Source of the DNA: Candidatus Solibacter usitatus
GTDB lineage: Bacteria > Acidobacteriota > Terriglobia > Bryobacterales > Bryobacteraceae
NCBI GenBank assembly: GCA_016191645.1
Contig: JACPVQ010000192.1
Location: forward strand, 1 to 47,111
Reading direction: 5' to 3'
Length of the DNA: 47,111 bases
Positions within the stretch are counted from its first letter, which is position 1. Every line of letters begins with the position of its first letter. Made by a program: the position numbers and the translations under genes. Below are positions 17,528-25,385 of the stretch, piece after piece. Under the pieces are notes generated by a model. The model was not told the DNA's origin and searched no databases. It worked only from the letters and a program-made list of their open reading frames with translations.

Positions 17528-18541
17528 TCAAATTTGTTGAGCCAGCAACTGCCTGGCCATGTGTTTGTAAATCTCCACTGCTGCGATGAGCTCGCGTTTG
17601 GGCACGCGCTCTTCCGACGTATGCGCGACATGAATCGTGCCGGGACCGAGCAGCAGCGGCTCACCCCATGCGCCGCCAAATGCCGGAATATCGGTTGTGT
17701 ATTTTACGATGGTGGTTTCGATGCCATCGATCTTGCCCAGGTGCACCGCGGGGATGCACAGGACCTCGGTCACTTTCGCTCTGCCGGCCACTGTATCGCG
17801 AATGATCCTGCTGGTCGATTTGCCGTCGTCGATGAGGCGAATCAGCAGCTCGGCCTTCGCGTAATCGGGCACCACGTTGGGAGCGCGTCCGCCGGCGATG
17901 ACGCCGATGTTGATTGTGCCTTCGCCGAGAATCGGATCCACGGGAAGTTTCGCCCCGCGCAGATCGGCGAGAACGTCGAGGAGTTTCTCAATGGCCGATT
18001 CGCCGAGTTCCGGGTAAGCCGAATGCGACATGCGGCCGGATGTTTCCACTTCCACGCGAAACGCGCCTTTCGACCCAAGTGCAAGCCGGTTCTCCGTGGG
18101 TTCGCCATTGATCAGATAGCGTGACCCGCGATTCATTTTGCCCGCGTGGTACGCTCCCACGCTGTTGCGTTCCTCACCCACAACGAACAGCAGCGCCACG
18201 TTTCGCACGCCCTCGGCGAGCAGCCCTTCAACGGCGGTGATCATGCTGGCAATGATGCCTTTGGTATCGCAAGCGCCGCGCCCCCAGATGAACTCGTCGT
18301 CTTCCCGGGAATCGAAGAACGGAGGCACCGTGTCCATGTGCGTGGAAAAAGTCACCACGGGGTCGCCGAAAGTGGCCAGGACGTTGTTGCGGTTCGGCTC
18401 TACTTCGAACGTCTCCAGCTTGCCGCCATACCGGCCGCACAAAATTTGCAGACGAGCAGCCAGGAACTTTCCTACGGCAAGCTCATTACCCGTGATGGAC
18501 TCGATCCCGATCAAAGCGCGCGTTAATTCGAAAACTTGCAT
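17528..18541 (-). CDS. M20 metallopeptidase, probably a deacylase of lysine synthesis (DapE/ArgE/LysK-like)
   Basis: 337 residues, M20 di-zinc fold. Metal ligands are visible in FSTHMDTVPP (His and Asp), GRGACDTKG (Asp), FVVGEERNSVGA (catalytic Glu-Glu) and LINGEPTENRLALGSKG. A dimerisation domain occupies the middle (GRMSHSAYPELGESAIEKLLDVL). By sequence alone it could be DapE, ArgE, an N-acetyl-diaminopimelate deacetylase or a LysK-like enzyme. Its place as first gene behind a lysine riboswitch and before asd-lysC-dapB argues for removal of an N-acyl group from diaminopimelate. GC-poor upstream sequence is absent; the ribosome site is weak (AGAGC, seven bases before the ATG). Confidence 0.82.
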   Translation of the reverse strand: MQVFELTRALIGIESITGNELAVGKFLAARLQILCGRYGGKLETFEVEPNRNNVLATFGDPVVTFSTHMDTVPPFFDSREDDEFIWGRGACDTKGIIASMITAVEGLLAEGVRNVALLFVVGEERNSVGAYHAGKMNRGSRYLINGEPTENRLALGSKGAFRVEVETSGRMSHSAYPELGESAIEKLLDVLADLRGAKLPVDPILGEGTINIGVIAGGRAPNVVPDYAKAELLIRLIDDGKSTSRIIRDTVAGRAKVTEVLCIPAVHLGKIDGIETTIVKYTTDIPAFGGAWGEPLLLGPGTIHVAHTSEERVPKRELIAAVEIYKHMARQLLAQQI

Positions 18542-18609
18542 ACAAGAGCTCTGCGCATCGAATGAGGAGAGTAGGAGAAGAGGCTACACGCGGAAAGAGT
18601 GCGACCCTT

Positions 18610-18790
18610 CTCGATAGCACTCCATCCGATTGCCTCGGATGACAGTTGCCGGGATTTAGCCCGGACACCCAACCGCTCAGGTTACGACGACCCTTGCGGT
18701 TTCGGCGGTATCTCAGCCCCTTTTTCCACGCGTCCGGCGCCTGCGGGAACATCGCACGCGGATACTATTGGCTGCCGCGCCTCTACCAAG
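18610..18790 (-). promoter_or_regulatory. Lysine riboswitch (L box) ahead of M20-asd-lysC-dapB
   Basis: Read on the minus strand, the lysine aptamer core appears in order. GGTAGAGGCGCG (18787-18776) is followed by AATAGTATCC (18769-18760, loop-E-like). GGGGCTGAGATACC then runs into CCGCCGAAACCGC (18720-18696). After these come GGTTGGGTG (18674-18666), a P4-type hairpin CCGGG-CTAAAT-CCCGG (18664-18649), a P5-type hairpin CATCCGA-GGCAA-TCGGATG (18641-18623) and GGAGTGCTATC. P1 closes with CTTGGTAG (18790-18783) against CTATCGAG (18617-18610), all eight positions pairing with two G-U. No U-run terminator follows, so control is more likely at translation or by Rho. A competing stem, GAGTGC (18622-18617) with GCACTC (18602-18597), is a candidate switch element. 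Confidence 0.9.
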
Positions 18791-18798
18791 AAAACTCT

Positions 18799-18804
18799 AT
18801 TCTA
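18799..18804 (-). promoter_or_regulatory. Candidate -10 box of the lysine operon
   Basis: TAGAAT on the minus strand ends nine bases before the first aptamer base, placing the transcription start at the 5' side of the riboswitch. It lies between tpiA and the riboswitch. No clear -35 box is seen at 16-18 bases. Confidence 0.4.
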
Positions 18805-18809
18805 GCAGA

Positions 18810-19559
18810 TTAGAAGTTCACAATCGACGCAAACGATGCGGGCTCCAGGCTTGCGCCTCCCACCAATGCGCCGTCGATTTCCACTTGTGCCATCAGGCCT
18901 TTCACGTTGTCGGGCTTGACGCTGCCGCCGTAGAGAATTCGCGAGGCCGCAGCCTGCCCGGCACCGTACTTCGCGGCGATGAGGCCGCGCAGAAAGCGGT
19001 GCGCATCGCATGCCATTTCCGGCGTTGCCACTTTGCCCGTGCCAATGGCCCAAACCGGCTCATAAGCGATCACGATCTGGGCGAACTGCTCTGGCGTGAG
19101 GTGCGCAATGCCGCCATCAAACTGTTCGCGGAGAACAGGCTCGGTGTTTCCGCTTTCCCGCTCCTCCAGACGCTCGCCGACACAAACGATTGGCTTGAGG
19201 CCGTGTTCCAACGCGGCTTGCGTTCGTTTCAGCACGGTGGCGTCCGTCTCGCCGAAATACTGGCGGCGTTCGCTGTGCCCGACGATGACCCACTCGCAGC
19301 CGATGGCCTTGAGCATGGGGCCGGAGACTTCGCCCGTGAAAGCGCCTTCCTTGCCCCAATAAAGGTTTTGAGCGCCGATGCCCGTGCGGCTGCCCTTCGC
19401 CGCCGAGATGGCGGCAGGCAGATTCACAAACGGCGCGCAAATGGCGATGTCGCAGTGCGTCGACGCGGACACCATCGGGATGAACTTCTCAAAGAACGCG
19501 GTAGTTTCGCCGGCAGTCTTGTACATCTTCCAGTTGCCGGCCATGAATGGTTTTCTCAT
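18810..19559 (-). CDS. tpiA: Triose-phosphate isomerase
   Basis: 249 residues, standard length. It interconverts dihydroxyacetone phosphate and glyceraldehyde 3-phosphate in glycolysis. Motifs: GNWKMYKT at the N terminus (Asn and Lys of the active site), VIVGHSERRQYFGE with the catalytic His, and VIAYEPVWAIGTGKVATPE with the catalytic Glu and the lid loop. The C terminus ILYGGSVKPDN binds the phosphate. The stop lies just upstream of the lysine operon promoter. No secG follows, although tpiA-secG is a common arrangement. An inverted repeat (19569-19590) sits just before the start codon. Confidence 0.97.
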   Translation of the reverse strand: MRKPFMAGNWKMYKTAGETTAFFEKFIPMVSASTHCDIAICAPFVNLPAAISAAKGSRTGIGAQNLYWGKEGAFTGEVSGPMLKAIGCEWVIVGHSERRQYFGETDATVLKRTQAALEHGLKPIVCVGERLEERESGNTEPVLREQFDGGIAHLTPEQFAQIVIAYEPVWAIGTGKVATPEMACDAHRFLRGLIAAKYGAGQAAASRILYGGSVKPDNVKGLMAQVEIDGALVGGASLEPASFASIVNF

Positions 19560-19568
19560 TGGCCTAAA

Positions 19569-19590
19569 CTGTCAGTGTAACAAGTGACAG
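19569..19590. promoter_or_regulatory. Inverted repeat CTGTCA-N10-TGACAG before tpiA
   Basis: A six-base dyad (19569-19574 and 19585-19590) between the stop of the DUF6600 gene and the tpiA start. A minus-strand TACACT (-10-like, 19579-19574) lies inside it. It could be an operator of tpiA or a weak hairpin after the upstream gene; no U-run follows. Confidence 0.3.
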
Positions 19591-21489
19591 CTACTGATTC
19601 TGCCTTTTTCGCTCTTCGCGCTTTTGCTCGGCGGGTTTAGGATCCGGCGCAGGGTCCGGACGCTTCTCAATTCTTTCGATGCGCTGCGGCTGCGGAGCAG
19701 GCGCCGGCCGTTCCACTCTTTCGGGACGCTGCACGGGAGCGGGAGCTTCCCGCCTCCGCTCTATCTGGCGTTCGACGGGAGGCCGTTCCACAGGCCGCTC
19801 CCTGGGCCGCTCGGCTTGCCGTTCGATGGCCCGCTCCACTGGCCTGGGAGTGGGCCGCTCCATCGTGCGTTCCACCGGAGTTTGTTCCGCCGGTCTGCGG
19901 CCGAAACCGCGGTTGGGTCTGTCGATTTGTTGAGGTTGAGGCTGGGGAATCGATTGTTGCTGAATGGGCGCAGCCGCGGGTGCCTGAGGCGTTGCTGGAT
20001 CAGGCGTCTGCCGCTGCGACGAACCGAATGTGCGCTGGCGCTGCTGAATATTCCTCTGGCGCAGTTCCGTTTCCGCCGCCGCATCCAACGGGCGTCCCGG
20101 CGTGGCCTGAAGTGCTTCTTGCCTTTGCGAGAAGGGAACCGTTGCCTCCGGAGGTTTGGCGCGAGAAACGGTCTGCCGGTTCACGGCCGCCGGCGGCGGC
20201 GCGGCAACTCGACGGCTTTCGTCGCCGGTGCGGCCCAGCACTCCGCCGCGCTGCGGAGACACAGCGGCGGTGTTGCTCACCTGCGTGGCCGCCAAATCGG
20301 AAGCAGTTAGCTGCACTTGATTCTGCGCGACCGGCCTACCCGAGGCCATGGCATTCTGCGAGACGGCCGTCACGGCATTGGGGATCGATTGATTCACATA
20401 ACGCGTGTTGTTGTACACGTTGGTGATGTTCACATTGTTGACCACAGTATTCGAGGTGTTTACGCGGGTCGCATAACCAGGGCTTGTCCGGTGCGCCGGA
20501 ACATAGATTTCGCGATGACCCAGAGGGAACCAGCCCACGCCGACTCGCGCACCTCCTACCCACCCGACCAGCGCGGGCGCATAAACGGGACGAACTCCTA
20601 CGGGACCGGGAATCCAAGCCCAACTTCCCATCACATACGCCCACCGTCCGTAGTGGAACGGCGCGAAACCCCACGGGGCGTTATCGACCCAAGTCCAGCC
20701 CCATGGCTCAATCCAAGCCCAATGTCCAAAGCGGTAAGGCGCCCACCCCGGGCTGACCACGCGAGGTCTCCACACGGGCCCATAGTCCACCGTTGTGACC
20801 CAAGTACCGTTGTCGTCCAGATCCTCATATCCGATCATGTCGCGATGCACATACTGCGTCGATTCGGAACGCTGCTCGCGCGTGTTGCGAAGATTGCACC
20901 ACTCATCGAAGGAGTCCATTGGCCGCGCATCGCTCAAGTCGTAGCTCAACCGCTCGCCGCTGCCGACTCGCGCCTGCATGCGGGGCTTCACCGCAAAAGC
21001 CTGGCCGCCGGACGTCACCTCGCCTTGACCGGAGCGCACGATGACGACGGTTTCGTTGCGATCCGAATTGTAGTCGATGCGGTAGTCGCCCGGCCGCAAC
21101 AGCGAGAACGCAAGATTGGGCGTATCGACTTCGAATACTTCCGCTTCGTCCAGCCGCCGAATGTGGACATTCAGCGATCCTTCCGTCAACTTGATCTGCG
21201 TGGTGACGTCATCGAGATTGAGAATCTGGATCGCCGTCTGGCTCACCAGACGAATCGCAGCAGTGCCAATGTGCATTTCCGCGCGCGCGTCCTTGTCCGC
21301 CCAGATGCGGTCCCCCGTGGTGAGAGGACGGTTGAGAACCGCGTCCGTCCAATCTTCCACGCCAGCCGGCTGGAAGGCGACGTCGCCACTCATATAGTTC
21401 AGCCGTGCAACGCGCGCTGGAGGATCGGCGAATGCCACTCCCATTGCGAGCGCAGCTACAATCATTAGAACGGCGGTGCGGGTCTTCAT
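19591..21489 (-). CDS. FecR/DUF6600-type envelope protein with Pro/Arg-rich tail
   Basis: 632 residues from the ATG at 21489, which has GGAGG five bases upstream; the open frame extends 17 codons further but without support. Residues 1-22 form a signal peptide. About residues 30-200 resemble a FecR-like domain (GDRIWADKDARAEMHIG; FEVDTPNLAFSLLRPGDYRID). A tryptophan-rich region follows (GHWAWIEPWGWTWVDNAPWGFAPFHYGRW), the hallmark of DUF6600. The last ~200 residues are low-complexity, rich in Pro, Arg, Glu and Gln with repeated RPVER/RPxER units, likely disordered or wall-spanning. No enzymatic residues are apparent; it is probably extracytoplasmic. Function unknown. Confidence 0.75.
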   Translation of the reverse strand: MKTRTAVLMIVAALAMGVAFADPPARVARLNYMSGDVAFQPAGVEDWTDAVLNRPLTTGDRIWADKDARAEMHIGTAAIRLVSQTAIQILNLDDVTTQIKLTEGSLNVHIRRLDEAEVFEVDTPNLAFSLLRPGDYRIDYNSDRNETVVIVRSGQGEVTSGGQAFAVKPRMQARVGSGERLSYDLSDARPMDSFDEWCNLRNTREQRSESTQYVHRDMIGYEDLDDNGTWVTTVDYGPVWRPRVVSPGWAPYRFGHWAWIEPWGWTWVDNAPWGFAPFHYGRWAYVMGSWAWIPGPVGVRPVYAPALVGWVGGARVGVGWFPLGHREIYVPAHRTSPGYATRVNTSNTVVNNVNITNVYNNTRYVNQSIPNAVTAVSQNAMASGRPVAQNQVQLTASDLAATQVSNTAAVSPQRGGVLGRTGDESRRVAAPPPAAVNRQTVSRAKPPEATVPFSQRQEALQATPGRPLDAAAETELRQRNIQQRQRTFGSSQRQTPDPATPQAPAAAPIQQQSIPQPQPQQIDRPNRGFGRRPAEQTPVERTMERPTPRPVERAIERQAERPRERPVERPPVERQIERRREAPAPVQRPERVERPAPAPQPQRIERIEKRPDPAPDPKPAEQKREERKRQNQ

Positions 21490-21552
21490 AAGATCCTCCA
21501 CAATCATGCTAACCCCGGCATTGGTCAATTGCATCCGCAAAATGATTAATTC

Positions 21553-21582
21553 CTGTCAATACGACGGGCCATCCGTTACACT
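21553..21582 (+). promoter_or_regulatory. Candidate leaderless promoter of the glutathione peroxidase gene
   Basis: CTGTCA (21553-21558), 18 bases, TACACT (21577-21582). The ATG at 21589 falls seven bases after the -10 box, at the expected transcription start, and no Shine-Dalgarno is present. Confidence 0.4.
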
Positions 21583-21588
21583 GGTTCC

Positions 21589-22110
21589 ATGCGAAATTCA
21601 ATCGGTCTGGGAGTTCTTATGGCTGCATCTTTGATGGCCGGCGACTCGATTCACGAGTTCAGCCTCAAGACAATCGATGGCGGCGAGATGCAACTGTCGT
21701 CGCTCAAGGGGAAAGTGGTGTTGCTGGTCAACACCGCAAGCCAGTGAGGGTTCACACCACAGTACTCCGGTCTGGAGTCGTTGCATAAGCAGTACAAAGA
21801 TAAGGGTTTAGTAGTGTTGGGGGTTCCCGCGAACAACTTCGGCGGACAGGAGCCCGGGACGAATGAAGAGATCAAAACCTTCTGCACCCGCAACTACAAG
21901 GTGAGCTTTCCGATGACCGCCAAAGTGTCGGTCAAGGGTGCGGACCAGACGCCGCTCTACAAGTATTTGAGCGACAAAGCAGGCGCGCCGAAGTGGAATT
22001 TCACCAAGTACTTGACCGGTAAGGACGGCAAGGTGATCAAGCGATTTGATTCGAGTGTCGCCCCGGAATCTCCGGAAGTGATCTCGGCGATTGAAGCCGC
22101 GCTGAAATAA
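21589..22110 (+). CDS. Glutathione peroxidase, probable selenoprotein (in-frame UGA at residue 53)
   Basis: Read through TGA 21745-21747 as selenocysteine, the gene encodes 173 residues with one continuous glutathione-peroxidase sequence. The TGA sits in LLVNTASQ-U-GFTPQYS, exactly the catalytic Cys/Sec position. The other catalytic residues are present: Gln87 in NNFGGQEPG, and Trp136 and Asn137 in PKWNFTKYL. Residues 1-18 may be a signal peptide, so it could act outside the cytoplasm on peroxides. A SECIS-like hairpin follows the TGA. A caller that takes TGA as a stop would report only 21781-22110. A nonsense mutation is the alternative, but the position and hairpin argue against it. It is divergent from the DUF6600 gene and convergent with the DUF1552 gene. 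Confidence 0.9.
21764..21778 (+). promoter_or_regulatory. Bacterial SECIS-like hairpin
   Basis: ACTCC-GGTCT-GGAGT forms a five-base stem with a GGUCU loop. The loop starts 22 bases after the last base of the TGA codon. The E. coli fdhF element, recognised by SelB, also has GGUCU in its apical loop at about this distance. The hairpin lies inside the coding sequence, as bacterial SECIS elements do. Confidence 0.75.
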
Positions 22111-22112
22111 AT

Positions 22113-23465
22113 CTACGCCAGAACTCCGGGCAGGCGGCCCGTGCTGTCGGCGAACCGTTCCACGGGAGTTCCAAAGGCGTCGAGCATGCTGACGTACAAA
22201 TTGGACAGCGGCGAATCGGGCGTATAGATCAGATGCTGTCCGGCATCGATTCGGCCACCCGCGCGGCCGCCCAACACTAACGGCATGTTGTGCGGATCGT
22301 GCTTGTTGCCGTCGCGAATCCCCGCGCCAATCAAAACCATGGAGCTGTCCAGGACATTCGTCTCGCCTTCCTTCATCGCGCGGAGCTTGCGCATGAGGTA
22401 GGCGTACTGCTCAATGTGCCAGCGATTGATCAGTTGATACTGGCGAAGCTTGTCGGCGTCTTTTTCGTGATGCGAAAGCGAATGGTGCGATCCCGAAACT
22501 CCGGGAACGAAAGAAAAATTCTGATTGCTCACTTCGTTGGCGAACATGAACGTCGCTACGCGGGTGGTGTCAGTCTGAAAACCGAGCGCAATCATGTCGA
22601 GCATGAGTCGCACGTGTTCGGCATAGTCTTTCGGAATGCCCTCGGGTTTGGCGGAAGCGTCGATGGAAGCCTTTGCTTTCCACGGATTCTCCCGCGGCTG
22701 CGACGATCGTTCCAGGCGCTGCTCCAAAGAACGCACCACGGAAAGATACTCTTCCATTCGTTGGCGATCCGCCGCTCCCAAACTCTGCCGCAACTGCTTG
22801 GCGTCCTCCATGACGCTGTCCAGCAGTTGCGCGTCGCGGCGGGCGGAATCGCCTTGCGGCCCGGTCGCGCGGAACAGGCGCTCAAACACCAAACGCGGAT
22901 TGATTTCGCGCGCCAGCGGCGACGTTGGTCCGCTCCATGCAATGTGCGATCCGTAGACGCGCGTATATCCGACGTTTTTGTCGACGCCCGTGCTGACCGG
23001 CGTAATTCCCAATTCCAGCGATGCGAGCGGCGTTTGTTTGCCGGAGCTTTGCGCCGCCATCTGATCCATGGAGACGCCGTTGCAGCTGACATCGACGCCC
23101 AATGTCTTCGTGATGGTGGTGCAGGTGAGGAAGCCGGAAATCTTGACGTAGTGCCCTTCGCCGCCTTTGCTCGCCTGATTCCACAGATTCGTCAGAACCA
23201 GAATCTCGCTCTTCAAATCCTCCAGCGGTTGTAGCGTGGGCGAAAGCTGAAAATCGCGGCCCGTGCCCTCAGGAGTCCACATGTCCTCGCGCACGCCGTT
23301 GGGCATGTACATCGCGGCAATGCGCACGGGCGACACGGGCTGTGTCTTGGCGGCATCGGCGCGGCGCGGCATCATCGCTTCCAGCCACGGCAGGCCCACG
23401 CCCGCGCCCGCGCCACGCAAGAGCGTCCGGCGGGAGATGGGAAACCGGGGGTTAAGGATGGTCAT
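22113..23465 (-). CDS. DUF1552 protein, Tat-exported
   Basis: 450 residues. The N terminus SRRTLLRGAGAGVGLPWLEA is a twin-arginine signal. The remainder matches DUF1552: PVRIAAMYMPNGVREDMWTP near residue 45, SSGKQTPLASLELGI near 140, GVSGSHHSLSHH near 320 and SMVLIGAGIRDGNKHDPHNMPLVLGG near 385. These proteins are relatives of DUF1501 and are almost always encoded next to a DUF1592 cytochrome, here six bases upstream on the same strand. Function is not established. Its stop lies three bases from the stop of the convergent peroxidase gene. Confidence 0.9.
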   Translation of the reverse strand: MTILNPRFPISRRTLLRGAGAGVGLPWLEAMMPRRADAAKTQPVSPVRIAAMYMPNGVREDMWTPEGTGRDFQLSPTLQPLEDLKSEILVLTNLWNQASKGGEGHYVKISGFLTCTTITKTLGVDVSCNGVSMDQMAAQSSGKQTPLASLELGITPVSTGVDKNVGYTRVYGSHIAWSGPTSPLAREINPRLVFERLFRATGPQGDSARRDAQLLDSVMEDAKQLRQSLGAADRQRMEEYLSVVRSLEQRLERSSQPRENPWKAKASIDASAKPEGIPKDYAEHVRLMLDMIALGFQTDTTRVATFMFANEVSNQNFSFVPGVSGSHHSLSHHEKDADKLRQYQLINRWHIEQYAYLMRKLRAMKEGETNVLDSSMVLIGAGIRDGNKHDPHNMPLVLGGRAGGRIDAGQHLIYTPDSPLSNLYVSMLDAFGTPVERFADSTGRLPGVLA

Positions 23466-23471
23466 GACTCT

Positions 23472-25385
23472 CTATTGATGATAATCCCGCACGGACATGT
23501 TTTGCGCGGTGCCTGTCTGATAGCGGAACGGAATGCTCAAAACGATCTCGCGGATCAGCACATGCGATGCGTAATCGTTCTGCTTCAACTTCTCCATGAT
23601 GCGATCGACGGTGCAGTACTCTTCCAGCGTCAGGCCTCGCCCCAACGCATAGCCAAGAAGCTTGCCGGTCAGGTTGCGAAACAGGAGATCTTTCCGCGCC
23701 AGCAGGACTCCCTTAAGCTCCTGTGGTCCGTTGAAGATGGTTCCGTCAGGCAATTCGCCCTTGCTGTCGATGGGCTTGCCCGCATCTTCTGTACGCCAGC
23801 GGCCGAGGACATCGTAGTTCTCCAACCCAAAGCCGAGCGGATCGATCTTGTTGTGACAACCCGCGCACACGGCATTCTGCCGGTGCAGTTCCAGCCGCTC
23901 ACGCAATGTTTGCGGCATCTGCGCATCGTGTTCTTTAAGAAGCGGAACGCTGGGCGGCGGAGGCGGAGGCGGAGTGCCTAGCACCGATTCGAGAATCCAT
24001 TTGCCGCGCAACACGGGACTGGTCCGCGTGGGAAGGCTGGATACTGCGAGCACCGCGGCCATTCCAAGCAAGCCGCCGCGATGGCTGTTCTCCGGCAATT
24101 CGATGCGCTTGGGCTGCTGCGAAATTTTTTGATCGGCGGCGATCTTGAGATCGTAATGGCGCGCCAGCCGGTTCGTGAGAATCGTAAACTTCGAATCGAT
24201 CAGATTCATCAGCGACAGGTTTTCCGCCATGATCTCCTGGAAGAAGAGGATGGGCTCGTAACGCATGGCGGATTGGATCTCCGCGTCGTAATAGGTGGGA
24301 AATAGCTGCCTGTCGGGTTTGATGTCGCGTCCGAGTTCGCGAATGTTCAGCCACTGATCGACAAAGCGGTCGGCGAATTCGTGCGCGTGGGCATCCTTCA
24401 ACATGCGCGGCACTTGCGCGATCAACGTTTCCGTTTCGTGCAGCGTCCCTTTAGACGCAAGATCGAATAGCGTCTGGTCGGGCATCGAGCCCCACAAAAA
24501 ATACGATAGACGCGAGGCCAAAGCGTAATCATCCAGCAGCCGCGGAGGAGGATTGGGATTCGGCGATTCCAGGCGGAAGAGAAAGTGCGGCGACATCAGA
24601 ACGCCTTGCAATGCGTACTGCATCGCCTGTTCGTAGGAATCGCCGCGCTTCATCGCCGTCTGGAACAGAGCCATGTACTTATCCATGTCGCCTGGGCGGG
24701 CAGGCCTTCGAAATGCCTTGGGTAAGAAAGCGTCCAGCGTTTTGCGCGCCGCTTCCTCGGGAGAAAGCGTTGCGTTGGGATCGGTGAGAAACCGCGCGCG
24801 GGAACGGGTATCGGAAAACGCATATTCCAACGCAAGCTTCGCCGCTTCCAGGTATTTTTCGGCATGAATGGGCGACAGGAACAGAGTCTCCGCCGCGTTA
24901 TCGAAACCCTCGCCGCCCGCGCCTTCGGCGGGCAATCCATGACCCGCATTGATGTGGATATTCAGCAGATCGCGAACGGTGGATCCGTATTCGCCGCGGT
25001 TCAACCTGCGCAGCGGCGCACGCCCCGGCGCAATGCCATCCGCGCAGGCGGCCTGATGCAAGGCCGTGTCTACCCACGCGACAAACTGCTCGCGCTCCTT
25101 TGCAGGCAATGCGGGCGCGCCTTTCGGCGGCATCTCGCTATCGCGAACCCGCGCCAGAACGCGGCTCCACTTCACGGGCAATTCCACGACGCTGTTCGCG
25201 GCCAGCAGAGGCGCGGCCTGAAATCCGCCCATCGGTTTCCTGCCCTGATGACAGCCGGCACAATATGTTTTGAGAACGCGCTGCGTAGCGGAGAAAGAAG
25301 TTGGTTCCTGGGCGCTCGCGCTGAACGCCAGGACGCATAGAAATGAAACAATTCGCCGCAAGCTAACATGGTATTGCAATGACAT
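23472..25385 (-). CDS. DUF1592-family cytochrome-like protein (DUF1587/1595/1592/1588/1585)
   Basis: 637 residues, secreted. A signal peptide (RRIVSFLCVLAFSASAQ) is followed by a heme motif CAGCH (residues 42-46), then the DUF1587 region (LRRLNRGEYGSTVRDLL), DUF1595/1592 (DYALASRLSYFLWGSMPDQ; FVDQWLNIREL), DUF1588 with a second CAGCH in CAGCHNKIDPLGFGLENYD, and DUF1585 at the end (LTGKLLGYALGRGLTLEEYC). Eight consecutive prolines or nearly so lie before LKEHDAQ. The ATG at 25385 overlaps the divergent lipoprotein start; a TTG at 25361 beginning LRRIVSFLCV is an alternative giving a cleaner signal peptide. Paired with DUF1552 downstream. Confidence 0.88.
   Translation of the reverse strand: MSLQYHVSLRRIVSFLCVLAFSASAQEPTSFSATQRVLKTYCAGCHQGRKPMGGFQAAPLLAANSVVELPVKWSRVLARVRDSEMPPKGAPALPAKEREQFVAWVDTALHQAACADGIAPGRAPLRRLNRGEYGSTVRDLLNIHINAGHGLPAEGAGGEGFDNAAETLFLSPIHAEKYLEAAKLALEYAFSDTRSRARFLTDPNATLSPEEAARKTLDAFLPKAFRRPARPGDMDKYMALFQTAMKRGDSYEQAMQYALQGVLMSPHFLFRLESPNPNPPPRLLDDYALASRLSYFLWGSMPDQTLFDLASKGTLHETETLIAQVPRMLKDAHAHEFADRFVDQWLNIRELGRDIKPDRQLFPTYYDAEIQSAMRYEPILFFQEIMAENLSLMNLIDSKFTILTNRLARHYDLKIAADQKISQQPKRIELPENSHRGGLLGMAAVLAVSSLPTRTSPVLRGKWILESVLGTPPPPPPPSVPLLKEHDAQMPQTLRERLELHRQNAVCAGCHNKIDPLGFGLENYDVLGRWRTEDAGKPIDSKGELPDGTIFNGPQELKGVLLARKDLLFRNLTGKLLGYALGRGLTLEEYCTVDRIMEKLKQNDYASHVLIREIVLSIPFRYQTGTAQNMSVRDYHQ

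Noticed and set aside
18661-18720. TPP riboswitch, suggested by CTGAGATACC and AACCTGA on the minus strand
   Set aside because: The order and the rest of the core (GGTAGAGGCGCG, CCGCCGAAACCGC, GGTTGGGTG, P1 closing) fit the lysine aptamer, and the genes downstream are lysine genes.
20317-21468. 383-residue open frame opposite the DUF6600 gene
   Set aside because: Low-complexity shadow of the proline/arginine-rich coding strand.
21781-22110. A 109-residue open frame starting at ATG 21781 as a complete gene
   Set aside because: It lacks the first half of the glutathione peroxidase fold and the catalytic residue; the upstream half is in the same frame behind a single TGA.
23950-23975. GGAGGC direct repeats as a regulatory element
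   Set aside because: They encode the poly-proline run of the DUF1592 protein in frame.
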